From NCBI GenBank assembly GCA_965369995.1, contig CBDURO010000002.1:1-64000 (forward strand): DNA of 64,000 bases, in the 5' to 3' direction. Origin of the DNA: JAHJCW01 sp965369995. Lineage in GTDB: Bacteria; Fidelibacterota; Marinisomatia; Marinisomatales; JAHJCW01. Position numbers and translations under genes: made by a program. A model generated the notes under the pieces. It was not told where the DNA came from. It worked only from the letters and a program-made list of their open reading frames with translations, and did not search any database. Below are positions 46,190 through 54,993 of the stretch, one piece after another; the stretch's first letter is position 1; every line of letters starts with the position of its first letter.

Positions 46190-48241
46190 TCATAACATTT
46201 GTATTATTAATAAGATGACTATAGCAAAGGCTGCATATAGCACATAATTTTGAATTTTTCCGGTTTGTAATTTTTTCAAAGAATTACCTAATCTCTGAGT
46301 GGATCTTCCAAATCCATCTACTATCTCTTGATCCAGTCCATCGTAATCGGCAATTCCTACAATCTTCGCAACCCATTCGGTAACTCTTCCGATTCCATTA
46401 ATAAAATATTTGTCGTAAACATCCCAATCTAAATATGCCACCCAATCCGCTAATTTCAAAAATGGCTGGTAAATTATTTTATCATATAATTCATCAATAT
46501 AATATCTATTGAAAGATAAATTGTAAAGAGGTTTTAATCGTTTTGACCAGGCTTCGGCAGAAATATACCGTTTAAAATACATCAACCAAGCTAATAAAAG
46601 TCCTAAGCCCGCTGCAATTAGCGCTGTTATCATCGCGGGGAAATGGCTATGATGGATACTTTCCTCTATTTCATGAACAGATGGATTTAGATGTCCCGGA
46701 ACCAAAGATTCATGTTGTTCAACCAAGTGAGTAAACCATCCTTGACCAGACAATGGATTGAAATTCGGCAACGTGTAAAATATAAAAATACTTAAGACAC
46801 TTAAAACTACAAGTGGAATTAACATTGCAGTTGGTGATTCTTTTATTAAATTAAATATTTTAGGCTTCTTTGATTCATTATGAAAAGTTAAGAAAATCAT
46901 ACGGAACATATAAAAAGCAGTTAATAATGCTGCTCCAAAACCAAAGAATAATAATAGATAATGTGCACCTGTTCGATTAACTAATGCCAAAGTTCCTGCC
47001 AAAATAGCATCTTTTGAGAGAAAACCTGAAAAAAGCGGCACACCTGAAATTGCTAGCGAACTAATAATCATTGCCCAATAAGTAACCGGCATTTTGGAAT
47101 TCAATCCACCCATATTCCGCATATCCTGCGCATCAGTTTTATGATCACCTAATTTATGTAGCGCATTATGCATACCATGTATCACGCTACCGGCTCCATA
47201 AAACAGATTTGCCTTAAACATGGCATGGATTACGAGATGGAAAAATGCCGCAGTATAAGCGCCGGTTCCAATTGCCATAATCATATACCCCAACTGGCTT
47301 ACTGTGGAATATGCTAGCACTTGTTTTATATCCGTGCGCGTAATCGCGATTGTTGCAGCAAAGAATGCGGTAAACCCGCCAATATACGCAATTATAATTA
47401 ACGCATCAGGACTTAAGATTGGAAAAACTCTTACCATCATAAAAACACCGGCGGCAACCATTGTTGCAGCATGTATCAATGCTGATACGGGAGTCGGACC
47501 TTCCATAGCATCCGGTAGCCAAATATGTAACGGGAACTGAGCTGATTTCCCAACCGCTCCTAAAAATAAGCCGATACCGGCTAATGTAAGTAATGTACCG
47601 GTAATTTTTCCGGCTGCAACTCCGGCAAAAATATCACCGTATGAAAATGAACCGATTGCGGTAAATAACAACATTATTCCAATAAAAAACCCAATATCTC
47701 CAACACGATTAGTAAGGAATGCCTTCTTCCCTGCATTGGCAGCCGAATCTTTTTCAAACCAAAATCCAATTAATAAATATGAACTAAGTCCAACCAACTC
47801 CCAACTCATATATAATAGCATGAAGCTGTTTGCTAAAACTATTCCGTTCATACTGAATGTAAATAGAGAAAGATAGGCATAATAACGAGAGTAGCGCGGA
47901 TCACCCTCCATATATTTTAATGAAAAGATATGACTTGCCGATGAAATAATTGCCACCACTAAGAGCATAATTATAGTGATGTTATCAACTAAAAATCCCA
48001 TCGATATTTTAAAATTAGCAGTTTCAAGCCAAGTAAATGAGAAATTCTGTTTGAAATTCGGATTGTAATCCAATAACATTCCGGCAAACAACGCAATTGA
48101 TAGAACTAACGTAGCAAGTACAGCGCCAATTGATACCCAATCGCCTTGGCGCGGTAAACGTTTTCCAATAAAAATCTGTATACCAAAAGCAATTAGCGGT
48201 AAAAAGTAAATTAATAATGTATATTGTAAGAAAATGTTCAT
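46190..48241 (-). CDS. nuoL: NADH-quinone oxidoreductase subunit L
   Basis: The 683-residue antiporter-like subunit has about 16 helices, including SSYLLIGFWFEKDSAANAGK, FPLHIWLPDAMEGPTPVSA and VLAYSTVSQLGYMI. The long C-terminal amphipathic helix region that braces the membrane arm lies at about 530-660. The length is typical. It overlaps nuoK by 4 bases. Confidence 0.96.
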   Translation of the reverse strand: MNIFLQYTLLIYFLPLIAFGIQIFIGKRLPRQGDWVSIGAVLATLVLSIALFAGMLLDYNPNFKQNFSFTWLETANFKISMGFLVDNITIIMLLVVAIISSASHIFSLKYMEGDPRYSRYYAYLSLFTFSMNGIVLANSFMLLYMSWELVGLSSYLLIGFWFEKDSAANAGKKAFLTNRVGDIGFFIGIMLLFTAIGSFSYGDIFAGVAAGKITGTLLTLAGIGLFLGAVGKSAQFPLHIWLPDAMEGPTPVSALIHAATMVAAGVFMMVRVFPILSPDALIIIAYIGGFTAFFAATIAITRTDIKQVLAYSTVSQLGYMIMAIGTGAYTAAFFHLVIHAMFKANLFYGAGSVIHGMHNALHKLGDHKTDAQDMRNMGGLNSKMPVTYWAMIISSLAISGVPLFSGFLSKDAILAGTLALVNRTGAHYLLLFFGFGAALLTAFYMFRMIFLTFHNESKKPKIFNLIKESPTAMLIPLVVLSVLSIFIFYTLPNFNPLSGQGWFTHLVEQHESLVPGHLNPSVHEIEESIHHSHFPAMITALIAAGLGLLLAWLMYFKRYISAEAWSKRLKPLYNLSFNRYYIDELYDKIIYQPFLKLADWVAYLDWDVYDKYFINGIGRVTEWVAKIVGIADYDGLDQEIVDGFGRSTQRLGNSLKKLQTGKIQNYVLYAAFAIVILLIIQML

Positions 48242-48543
48242 TGTTTCAACTGTTGCGCTTCATCCACATTTATGGAATTAAAATTTTGATATAGATTAAT
48301 TATTATCGCTAACGCAACTGCTACTTCCGCTGCTGCTAATACAATAACAAATAATGCAAAAATATGTCCGGTAATATTTATCCCGCCAAAACGCGCAAAT
48401 GCGATAAAATTTAGATTAGCGGCATTTAAAATCAATTCAATTCCCATTAAAACTGCAATTGCGTTTCGTCGTGTCATTACAGCAAACATACCCAGTGAAA
48501 AAAGAATAGCAGCTAAAATTAAATATACTTGCAGGGTATCCAT
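48238..48543 (-). CDS. nuoK: NADH-quinone oxidoreductase subunit K
   Basis: The 101-residue protein has three membrane helices. It shows the conserved glutamates in VLMGIELILNAANLNFIAF and AAAEVAVALAIIINLY, which form part of the hydrophilic axis of complex I. It shares one base with nuoJ and overlaps nuoL by 4. Confidence 0.97.
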   Translation of the reverse strand: MDTLQVYLILAAILFSLGMFAVMTRRNAIAVLMGIELILNAANLNFIAFARFGGINITGHIFALFVIVLAAAEVAVALAIIINLYQNFNSINVDEAQQLKQ

Positions 48544-49031
48544 TAACTCTCTTTCCTTGCTAATACGGCAGCACCTATTAAAGCTCCCAATAGTAATACA
48601 GAAGCAACCTCAAATGGTAATAGGTAATCAGTCATTAAAAGTATACCAATATCGTGTACAGTTTGCTGTGGTTCTTGACTATGAATTTGTAGCCAGGGGG
48701 TGATATTGACCATCCAGGCTAATCCCGCAAAAATTGCGATGACTATTAGCGCTCCAAAACCTCTTTGTACATTGGTATGGGAAATCCTAACCGAAGTGAT
48801 TTTATGAGTAAGCATTATACCGAATAATAATAAAATTAGGATACCCCCAATGTAGATCATGACTTGTGTACCGGCCATAAAATCAGCCCATAAAAATACG
48901 TACATTGCTGCCACGCCAAGTAATGTGACCAACAATGCTATTGCAGCATATACTAAATTTTTAGAAAGGACTACCATTAGAGCAGCAGCTATAGTCATAA
49001 TAACAAAGAACCAGAATACAATATTAATCAT
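48543..49031 (-). CDS. nuoJ: NADH-quinone oxidoreductase subunit J
   Basis: The 162-residue subunit has five membrane helices. The family segment AAMYVFLWADFMAGTQVMIY and the following IGGILILLLFGIML are intact. It overlaps nuoI by 8 bases. The position between nuoI and nuoK is canonical. Confidence 0.95.
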   Translation of the reverse strand: MINIVFWFFVIMTIAAALMVVLSKNLVYAAIALLVTLLGVAAMYVFLWADFMAGTQVMIYIGGILILLLFGIMLTHKITSVRISHTNVQRGFGALIVIAIFAGLAWMVNITPWLQIHSQEPQQTVHDIGILLMTDYLLPFEVASVLLLGALIGAAVLARKES

Positions 49032-49599
49032 TTTTTAATATCTCCTGTTGCACTGGTAACGGCGTAGTAATCCTTTTAATATCTTTTTTAGTAACATTAG
49101 CAAATGTGAATATCAGTTTGCTTCGGTCATATTGTGAATATTCATAATCAAGTGGTTGTTTTTCAGAATTTGGTCCACCGGTCATAAATATACAATCTTC
49201 AGGACAGGGATATACACAAAGATTACAGAACATACATTCAGTCATATCAATATCAAAACGAGAAACTAATAACCGTTTTGTAGTACCATTTGATGTTAAT
49301 CCCAAATCTGTTTCTTTAGGAACTTTGATTGTATCTATTTTAATACAATCTACCGGACATGCTCTTTCACATTTTCGACACCCAATACAATCATCAATAT
49401 CAACATGGAGTTTTGATCTGATAATATTATAAATTTTCGGATCAAAACCGATATTTCGATCAGGTCTCGGCCATTTCTCTTCCGGATACTGTAATGTCAC
49501 ATTGCCTTTTCGGGCTTTAACCATATGTTTCATTGTAATGCCCAATCCAATCAGGAGTGTTTTTACGGCTTGCCATATGTTTTGAAAGTATTTTTTCAT
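49024..49599 (-). CDS. nuoI: NADH-quinone oxidoreductase subunit I (2 x 4Fe-4S)
   Basis: The 191-residue ferredoxin-like subunit has two complete 4Fe-4S motifs, CIGCRKCERACP and CMFCNLCVYPCP, and an N-terminal amphipathic helix. It carries clusters N6a and N6b, the electron entry into the quinone module. I start at ATG 49599, 2 bases after the nuoH stop; an in-frame TTG at 49623 lies inside nuoH. With NuoEFG absent, this subunit would face whatever input partner is used. Confidence 0.96.
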   Translation of the reverse strand: MKKYFQNIWQAVKTLLIGLGITMKHMVKARKGNVTLQYPEEKWPRPDRNIGFDPKIYNIIRSKLHVDIDDCIGCRKCERACPVDCIKIDTIKVPKETDLGLTSNGTTKRLLVSRFDIDMTECMFCNLCVYPCPEDCIFMTGGPNSEKQPLDYEYSQYDRSKLIFTFANVTKKDIKRITTPLPVQQEILKND

Positions 49600-49601
49600 A
49601 T

Positions 49602-50687
49602 TTATCCGATCACAAGCGTCCAAATTGCTACGCCAAATAAATTAAACAACGCAATTGGCAATAAGACTTTCCATGCTACACTCATTAACTGATCAACCCT
49701 TAATCTTGGGAATGTCCAGCGAAACCAAATCATAATAAATATAGTAGCTGTCAACTTGGTTAAAAACCAAAAGAACCCCCACCATGCTCCTTCCATAACC
49801 CCTGCTATCGGACTCTGCCAGCCACCTAAAAATGCAACAACAGTTATACCGCAAACCACCAACATATTTCCATATTCACTTAGAAAAAAGAATGCCCATC
49901 GCATACCGGAATATTCTGTGTGGAATCCCGCAACAAGTTCCGATTCCGCTTCCGGAATATCAAACGGGGTTCTATTTGTTTCAGCAACTCCGGCGATAAA
50001 ATAAATGAAGAACGCCAAAAAGGAGAACGGATTATTGAAAATATTCCAGTTTGGTAAAAATCCCCATATGGTTCCTGCTTGACTATGGATTATCCCTTGC
50101 ATACTCAAGGTACCAGCTAACAGCAAAATTGATACTAATGACAAAGCAGCCGGAATTTCATAACTAATAATTTGTGCAGCAGAACGCATACCGCCGAATA
50201 ATGACCATTTATTGTCAGAAGACCAAGCGGCTAAAATGATCCCAATTACACCAAATGAACTGACTGCTAAAATGTAAAATATCCCAATATTCATATCTGC
50301 AGCAATTAAGTTCGGTCCAAATGGCATCGCAGCTAAGGCAATGAAAGCACCGAGAAAAAGAACGAAAGGAGCGATTATAAACAATTTCCTGTCTGCTGCT
50401 TTGGGAATAATATCTTCTTTCAGTAAAAGTTTTAAGGCATCTGCTACGGTTTGCAATAAACCCCATTTCCCGGCATGCAGTCCCGGACCTTGCCCCATCG
50501 GACCAATACGATCTTGCATAAACGCTGAAAACTTTCTTTCGGCATAAACGGCAGCTAGGGCATTTATCGCCATAATGGCGAAAATTAGAACAGCGGCAAT
50601 AAAGACTGCTGTTATAAATAATATGGCAATATTTACATTAAAAGGAAGCCAGGATTGAAACCATTGAATGATCTTATCAATTGTCAT
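49602..50687 (-). CDS. nuoH: NADH-quinone oxidoreductase subunit H
   Basis: The 361-residue membrane subunit has eight or more helices. It shows AVYAERKFSAFMQDRIGPMG and the quinone-chamber loop VAETNRTPFDIPEAESELVAG split across its conserved glutamates. It docks the membrane arm to NuoB/D. It overlaps nuoD by 4 bases. Confidence 0.97.
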   Translation of the reverse strand: MTIDKIIQWFQSWLPFNVNIAILFITAVFIAAVLIFAIMAINALAAVYAERKFSAFMQDRIGPMGQGPGLHAGKWGLLQTVADALKLLLKEDIIPKAADRKLFIIAPFVLFLGAFIALAAMPFGPNLIAADMNIGIFYILAVSSFGVIGIILAAWSSDNKWSLFGGMRSAAQIISYEIPAALSLVSILLLAGTLSMQGIIHSQAGTIWGFLPNWNIFNNPFSFLAFFIYFIAGVAETNRTPFDIPEAESELVAGFHTEYSGMRWAFFFLSEYGNMLVVCGITVVAFLGGWQSPIAGVMEGAWWGFFWFLTKLTATIFIMIWFRWTFPRLRVDQLMSVAWKVLLPIALFNLFGVAIWTLVIG

Positions 50688-51805
50688 CTGTCAATCTCAC
50701 CTAAGACTATATCCAAACTGCCTAATATGACTAAAATATCTGAAAGCATCCAACCGGTTGCAATTTCGCTTAAAACACTTAAAGCGGTAAAAGCAGGTGA
50801 ACGCATTTTTACACGAATTGGACTTGGCTTTCCATCACTTATGATATAGTATCCTAAATCACCTCTTGGTGATTCTGTTCTAAAATATATTGATCCTTTT
50901 GGCGGACGCACCTTTCTAGGCAATGCTTCGTGCACATCGCCTTTACGCGGCATTTTATCTAAGGCTTGCCGAATGATCTTTATACTTTCATTCATTTCTT
51001 CAGCGCGCACCCAATACCTATCCCAACAATCGCCAACTGACCCCATTAATCCTTTTCCAACCGGTATATCAAATTTAAATCTATCATATATAGAGTATGG
51101 TTCATCCTTGCGTAAATCCCATTTTACTCCTGAGCCGCGTAAATTTGGACCCGTAACGCCATAATCTATAGCAACATCTTTCGGTAAAATACCAACATCA
51201 GCGCTCCTTTCAATAAATATCTTATTATATGATAAAATATTATGATATTCGTTGATATTCTTTTCAAATTCATCTAAAAATCGGTATGATGCTTCAACAA
51301 AACCAACCGGCAAATCATGAGAAACACCGCCTACCCACATATAATTATAGAGCAAACGTGCCCCACAGGTTATTTCAAATAAATCTAAAATTCTTTCCCG
51401 ATCACGGAACATATATAAAAATGGTGTATAGGCACCAACATCTAAACCAAATGTACCCAAAGCTAATAAATGGCTGGCAATCCGATTATACTCAGCCATA
51501 ATCACGCGAATATATTCGACGCGTTCCGGTATTTTAATATCCATCATTTTTTCAACCGCAAGAACATATCCAAAACTATTATTCATTGCAGCAATATAAT
51601 CGCAACGGTCAGTATATGGGACTACTTGTTCATAACTTAAATTTTCGCAATGTTTTTCAAAACATCGATGTAGATACCCGATTATCGGAATGATTTCAGA
51701 AATAATTTCACCGTCGGTTTTAACTTTTAGTCGTAAAACGCCATGTGTGCTTGGATGTTGAGGCCCAATATTCAAAGTCATTTCATCGGCGCGAATTAAT
51801 CCCAT
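50684..51805 (-). CDS. nuoD: NADH-quinone oxidoreductase subunit D (49 kDa)
   Basis: The 373-residue subunit belongs to the hydrogenase large-subunit family. The quinone-site motif GPQHPSTHGVLRL lies at the start, HRCFEKHCENLSYEQ follows, and the C-terminus DIVLGEIDR is intact. It is somewhat shorter than some homologues but complete. It overlaps nuoC by 10 bases as a separate gene; nuoC and nuoD are not fused as they are in E. coli. Confidence 0.97.
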   Translation of the reverse strand: MGLIRADEMTLNIGPQHPSTHGVLRLKVKTDGEIISEIIPIIGYLHRCFEKHCENLSYEQVVPYTDRCDYIAAMNNSFGYVLAVEKMMDIKIPERVEYIRVIMAEYNRIASHLLALGTFGLDVGAYTPFLYMFRDRERILDLFEITCGARLLYNYMWVGGVSHDLPVGFVEASYRFLDEFEKNINEYHNILSYNKIFIERSADVGILPKDVAIDYGVTGPNLRGSGVKWDLRKDEPYSIYDRFKFDIPVGKGLMGSVGDCWDRYWVRAEEMNESIKIIRQALDKMPRKGDVHEALPRKVRPPKGSIYFRTESPRGDLGYYIISDGKPSPIRVKMRSPAFTALSVLSEIATGWMLSDILVILGSLDIVLGEIDR

Positions 51806-52293
51806 CCTTTTCTCACTTTTGGAACTTTCATTCCATTATATATATTTGGTGTTTTGTAATCCTTACGTAATGGCCAACCTTTCCAATCATCCGGTAATAA
51901 CATTCTCCGCAAATCGCGATGTCCTTTAAAACGAATGCCATACATATCATAAACTTCCCGCTCAAACCAATCGGCTATTCGCCAAACCTGTTCGACAGAA
52001 GGGATATATGGTTTTTTGCGCGATACAGAAATCCGTATCTCAATTTTATGCTTTAATTTCATTGAGTGAAAATTATAACGTACCTCCAAATCTTGCTCTA
52101 ATCCCAAATCCACTCCCGTAATACACTGACAAGAATCAAATTTAAGCATAGAATCAGTTTTTATGAATTGTGCGATATCTTTCCATTGTTCCGGTTGAAT
52201 TTGAATAAAATCATTGTGTGGTTCCTCCGGTTTAATAATAATTCCAGGGAATTTTACTTCAAGGATTTCACTGACTTTTTGATTGATTATCAT
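51796..52293 (-). CDS. nuoC: NADH-quinone oxidoreductase subunit C (30 kDa)
   Basis: The 165-residue peripheral subunit has the family motif WFEREVYDMYGIRFKGH followed by LRRMLLPDDWKGWPLRKDY. It packs against NuoD near the quinone site. It overlaps nuoB by 4 bases and nuoD by 10, indicating tight coupling. Confidence 0.96.
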   Translation of the reverse strand: MIINQKVSEILEVKFPGIIIKPEEPHNDFIQIQPEQWKDIAQFIKTDSMLKFDSCQCITGVDLGLEQDLEVRYNFHSMKLKHKIEIRISVSRKKPYIPSVEQVWRIADWFEREVYDMYGIRFKGHRDLRRMLLPDDWKGWPLRKDYKTPNIYNGMKVPKVRKGWD

Positions 52294-52778
52294 TTTTTCT
52301 TAGTAAGCGGACGTTCTTTTCTGATTTTATCCTGAAGTTTTAATAACCCCTCTATTAATGATTCCGGTCTTGGGGGACAACCCGGTACATATACATCTAC
52401 GGGAATTATCTGATCGACACCCTTTAACACATGATAACCTTGTCTCGAATAAGGACCACCACTATTGGCGCAGCTTCCCATAGATATAACATATTTAGGC
52501 TCTGCCATTTGATCATATAATAATTTTACACGTGATGCCATTTTCAATGTTACTGTTCCTGCTACAATCATAACATCTGCTTGACGAGGTGAGGATCGCG
52601 GCATCATACCGATGCGCTCGAGGTCATGTCGGCTAGCCGCAGTTGCCATCATTTCAATTGCACAGCAAGCTAAACCAAATTGAAAATACCAAGCTGATGT
52701 GGACCGTGCCCAGCTTAATAATTGATCAATCTTTGCTGTAACAATATTATCATCGAATCTATCTTCTAAAAAACCCAT
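52290..52778 (-). CDS. nuoB: NADH-quinone oxidoreductase subunit B (cluster N2)
   Basis: The 162-residue subunit has the four ligands of cluster N2: tandem Cys38-Cys39 (FGLACCAIEMM), Cys103 (MGSCANSGG) and Cys134 (PGCPPRPE). N2 is the last iron-sulfur cluster and reduces quinone. Complete ligands mean the quinone module should be functional. It lies 6 bases after nuoA. Confidence 0.97.
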   Translation of the reverse strand: MGFLEDRFDDNIVTAKIDQLLSWARSTSAWYFQFGLACCAIEMMATAASRHDLERIGMMPRSSPRQADVMIVAGTVTLKMASRVKLLYDQMAEPKYVISMGSCANSGGPYSRQGYHVLKGVDQIIPVDVYVPGCPPRPESLIEGLLKLQDKIRKERPLTKKK

Positions 52779-52784
52779 TTACTC

Positions 52785-53198
52785 CTAGGCTTCCTTTCCA
52801 CTAATTTTTTGATATCTGCCTTCACCGTATTTAACACGATACTTTACCCAGTCTAAGTCCTTTTTCTTCCATACATAAATCAACCCCACAATAAGGATTA
52901 TTAGAAATATCGCCATTTCAAAAAAAGCAAGCCAGCCCAATTCTTTATAAACCACTGCCCAAGGGAATAAAAATAATATTTCCACATCAAATATGATAAA
53001 AACCAGAGCAATTACATAATAACGAATATTAAATTTAACCCAAGCTGAACCCTCGGCTTCCTCACCACATTCATAGGTTGATAATTTGCTTTTTGAAGGG
53101 CGAGAAGGCGATAATAGTTTCGCTAATAAAAGCGCAACGGTCAATAAAACCGTGCCGATTATGACAAATAAAAATACTGTTCCGAAGTCTCTATACAT
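52785..53198 (-). CDS. nuoA: NADH-quinone oxidoreductase subunit A
   Basis: The 137-residue subunit has three membrane helices, with YECGEEAEGSAWVKFNIRYY between the first two and FDVEILFLFPWA in the second. It is the first gene of the nuo series on the minus strand. Its promoter must lie in the 142-base divergent region shared with the proline dehydrogenase gene. Confidence 0.96.
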   Translation of the reverse strand: MYRDFGTVFLFVIIGTVLLTVALLLAKLLSPSRPSKSKLSTYECGEEAEGSAWVKFNIRYYVIALVFIIFDVEILFLFPWAVVYKELGWLAFFEMAIFLIILIVGLIYVWKKKDLDWVKYRVKYGEGRYQKISGKEA

Positions 53199-53340
53199 TA
53201 TTTGATTTGGTCATTGAAGTTACAAATTTATAGCTTTGCATTTTCAGCAGTCAAGGCAAACTTAGGTTTTTAAAAATTAATTCTAAAAACTATATTTTGA
53301 TTTTGTTTTGAACCAATATAGTATAATAATTTTAAGTACT
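53199..53340. promoter_or_regulatory. Divergent promoter region, nuoA versus proline dehydrogenase
   Basis: These 142 bases separate nuoA (minus) from the proline dehydrogenase gene (plus) and must drive both. On the plus strand TATAAT at 53322-53327 is a perfect -10 hexamer, but it would leave a leader of only about 7 bases before the ATG, and no well-spaced -35 is visible. I see no convincing nuo promoter by eye. Confidence 0.35.
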
Positions 53341-54234
53341 ATGAAAATAATTAATACTATCCTTGTAAGTCTTCTTTCCCATTTACCAAAATGGATTGTC
53401 AAGCCATTTGCTTCACCATATGTAGCAGGTGTTACTGTTGACGAAGTGGTTGAAACCGTTAAATCACTAAACAATAAGGGCTATGTGACAACCGTTGACA
53501 TTCTTGGTGAACATGTTGCTACAGAAGAAGAATCATATCGGATACGGAATGACTATCTAAATCTATATGATAGAATTGAAGGACTCGATGCAAATATTTC
53601 TCTTAAACCTACGCATTTAGGTATGGAGATTGATCCTGCGTTAGCTGAAAGCAATCTGCTCAGTATTTTAGAAAAAGCTAAAGAAAAAAATAACTTCATG
53701 CGAATCGATATGGAGAACTCTCCATATACCGATGCGACAATTGATATATATAAAAAATGTTTAATAAAATATAATAAAGTTGGAATGGTATTGCAATCCT
53801 ATTTACAACGTACCGCGCAAGATATTTTTGATCTTGATTCCGCTAAATTTAATTGTAGAATCTGCAAAGGTATCTATCGTGAATCAGAAGAAATTGCCTA
53901 TCATGGTAAAGAAAAAATACGTGAACAATTTTTCAATGATGTAAAAGCCATTTTAACCGGAAAAGGATATGTCGCTATAGCAACTCATGATAAACTACTG
54001 ATAGATAAAATTGAAAATTGGATTATCGAAAAGAAGATTCCGCTCAATCGATTTGAGTTTCAAGTACTATACGGCGTACCAATGGGCAATCGATTGCAAA
54101 GATTGTTGGATAAAGGATACACAGTACGGAATTACGTACCATTCGGGGAAGCTTGGTTTGATTACTCGATACGCAGACTAAAAGAAAATCCAAATATTAT
54201 GTGGTATGTATTAGGAAATATGTTTAAGAAGTAA
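53341..54234 (+). CDS. Proline dehydrogenase
   Basis: The 297-residue PRODH-family TIM barrel has TVDILGEHV, SLKPTHLGMEIDP, MVLQSYLQRTAQD, AIATHD, FEFQVLYGVP and a C-terminal YVPFGEAWFDYSIRRLKEN, which match the FAD- and proline-binding parts of PutA/PutB. It oxidises proline to pyrroline-5-carboxylate and feeds electrons to the quinone pool. It is a stand-alone domain; the P5C dehydrogenase is not in this window. I start at ATG 53341; an in-frame TTG at 53308 lacks family similarity. Confidence 0.92.
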   Translation: MKIINTILVSLLSHLPKWIVKPFASPYVAGVTVDEVVETVKSLNNKGYVTTVDILGEHVATEEESYRIRNDYLNLYDRIEGLDANISLKPTHLGMEIDPALAESNLLSILEKAKEKNNFMRIDMENSPYTDATIDIYKKCLIKYNKVGMVLQSYLQRTAQDIFDLDSAKFNCRICKGIYRESEEIAYHGKEKIREQFFNDVKAILTGKGYVAIATHDKLLIDKIENWIIEKKIPLNRFEFQVLYGVPMGNRLQRLLDKGYTVRNYVPFGEAWFDYSIRRLKENPNIMWYVLGNMFKK

Positions 54235-54304
54235 CCATTTAACAAAAATATAATCAAAATAGTCTAGAATTGAATTATCTAATAATAACTAAACATTTAA
54301 CAAA

Positions 54305-54727
54305 ATGAATGAAAAAGAAACAATAAACGCAAGTTGGATAGGAAAAATGGGTTTTGAGGCCAAAGTTAACGGTCATAAAATTATTTTGGATGCAGTTGAA
54401 AATGTCGGTGGTGAAGATAAAGGTCCAAGGCCTAAACCTTTTATGATGGTTTCGTTAGCAGGATGTACTGGAATGGATGTAATATCTATTCTTAAGAAAA
54501 TGCGTGTAGATGTTGATGATTTTAATGTTAGGGTTGATGGTGAATTAACAGACGAACACCCAAAATATTATAACAAAATGCATGTAACTTACGAATTCTG
54601 GGGGAAAGACCTACCTATTGATAAACTTAAAAAAGCAGTAAAACTTTCTGAAGATAAATATTGCGGTGTTAGTGCAACTTACAAAAAGGTAATGGAGTTA
54701 ACTTCAGAAATTATTGTGCACGAATAA
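54305..54727 (+). CDS. OsmC/Ohr-family protein
   Basis: The 140-residue protein has the two family cysteines, Cys54 in LAGCTGMDV and Cys120 in KYCGVSATYKK. OsmC and Ohr proteins reduce organic peroxides with a Cys pair; this subgroup (YhfA-like) is less well studied. It is 70 bases downstream of proline dehydrogenase on the same strand, and the repeated CATTTAACAAAA flanks that gap. A redox-protective role is inferred from family only. Confidence 0.9.
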   Translation: MNEKETINASWIGKMGFEAKVNGHKIILDAVENVGGEDKGPRPKPFMMVSLAGCTGMDVISILKKMRVDVDDFNVRVDGELTDEHPKYYNKMHVTYEFWGKDLPIDKLKKAVKLSEDKYCGVSATYKKVMELTSEIIVHE

Positions 54728-54870
54728 TTTGGTTTCAAGATGGTGTAATTAATGATGAAGCGGCTAAAAAAGCTGTGAATGCTGGATTATTGGTTGTCAT
54801 GGACGATTGCATACTAAGACAACGCCAAGCGATGGATGATCCAAACTACGCAGCGCATTGTGAGATTTAG
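54724..54870 (+). pseudogene. C-terminal remnant of a CoA-binding (YccU-like) protein gene
   Basis: Directly after the OsmC stop, in another frame, 48 codons without a start read IIWFQDGVINDEAAKKAVNA and then GLLVVMDDCI before a TAG at 54868-54870. This matches the last third of CoA-binding domain (YccU-type) proteins, whose end reads roughly VWMQ-GI-NEEAA then GLEVVMDRCI. The N-terminal two thirds, with the Rossmann fold, is missing. It looks like the decayed tail of a gene truncated when the OsmC gene or the repeat region was rearranged. Confidence 0.65.
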
Positions 54871-54871
54871 A

Positions 54872-54913
54872 TTAGACTTTAGATATTAGATATTGGATAT
54901 TGGATGTTAGATG
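54872..54913 (+). repeat. Heptamer tandem array (TTRGATR)
   Basis: Six consecutive 7-base units fit TTRGATR (for example TTAGATA and TTGGATG; the first unit differs at two positions). The array follows the CoA-binding remnant and is 10 bases from a second, longer heptamer array. Confidence 0.8.
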
Positions 54914-54923
54914 TAAAGGTTTT

Positions 54924-54993
54924 GAATTCAACATTTAACATTCAAAACTCAACATCCACCTTCTTCCATTTTCCATCATCCATCAACCATTAA
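54924..54993 (-). repeat. Heptamer tandem array starting at the nadK stop codon
   Basis: Read on the minus strand, ten 7-base units run without a break from 54993, starting with TTAATGG, which contains the nadK stop TAA. Early units fit NNRATGG and later ones TGAATGT. Part of it (54926-54954) matches 11639-11667 beyond lolD at 26 of 29 positions. Confidence 0.8.

Noticed and set aside
49600..49623. Longer NuoI starting with TTG at 49623
   Set aside because: These codons are the end of nuoH; ATG 49599 gives the family start.
54872..54993. CRISPR array
   Set aside because: Units are 7 bases, contiguous and degenerate, with no spacers.
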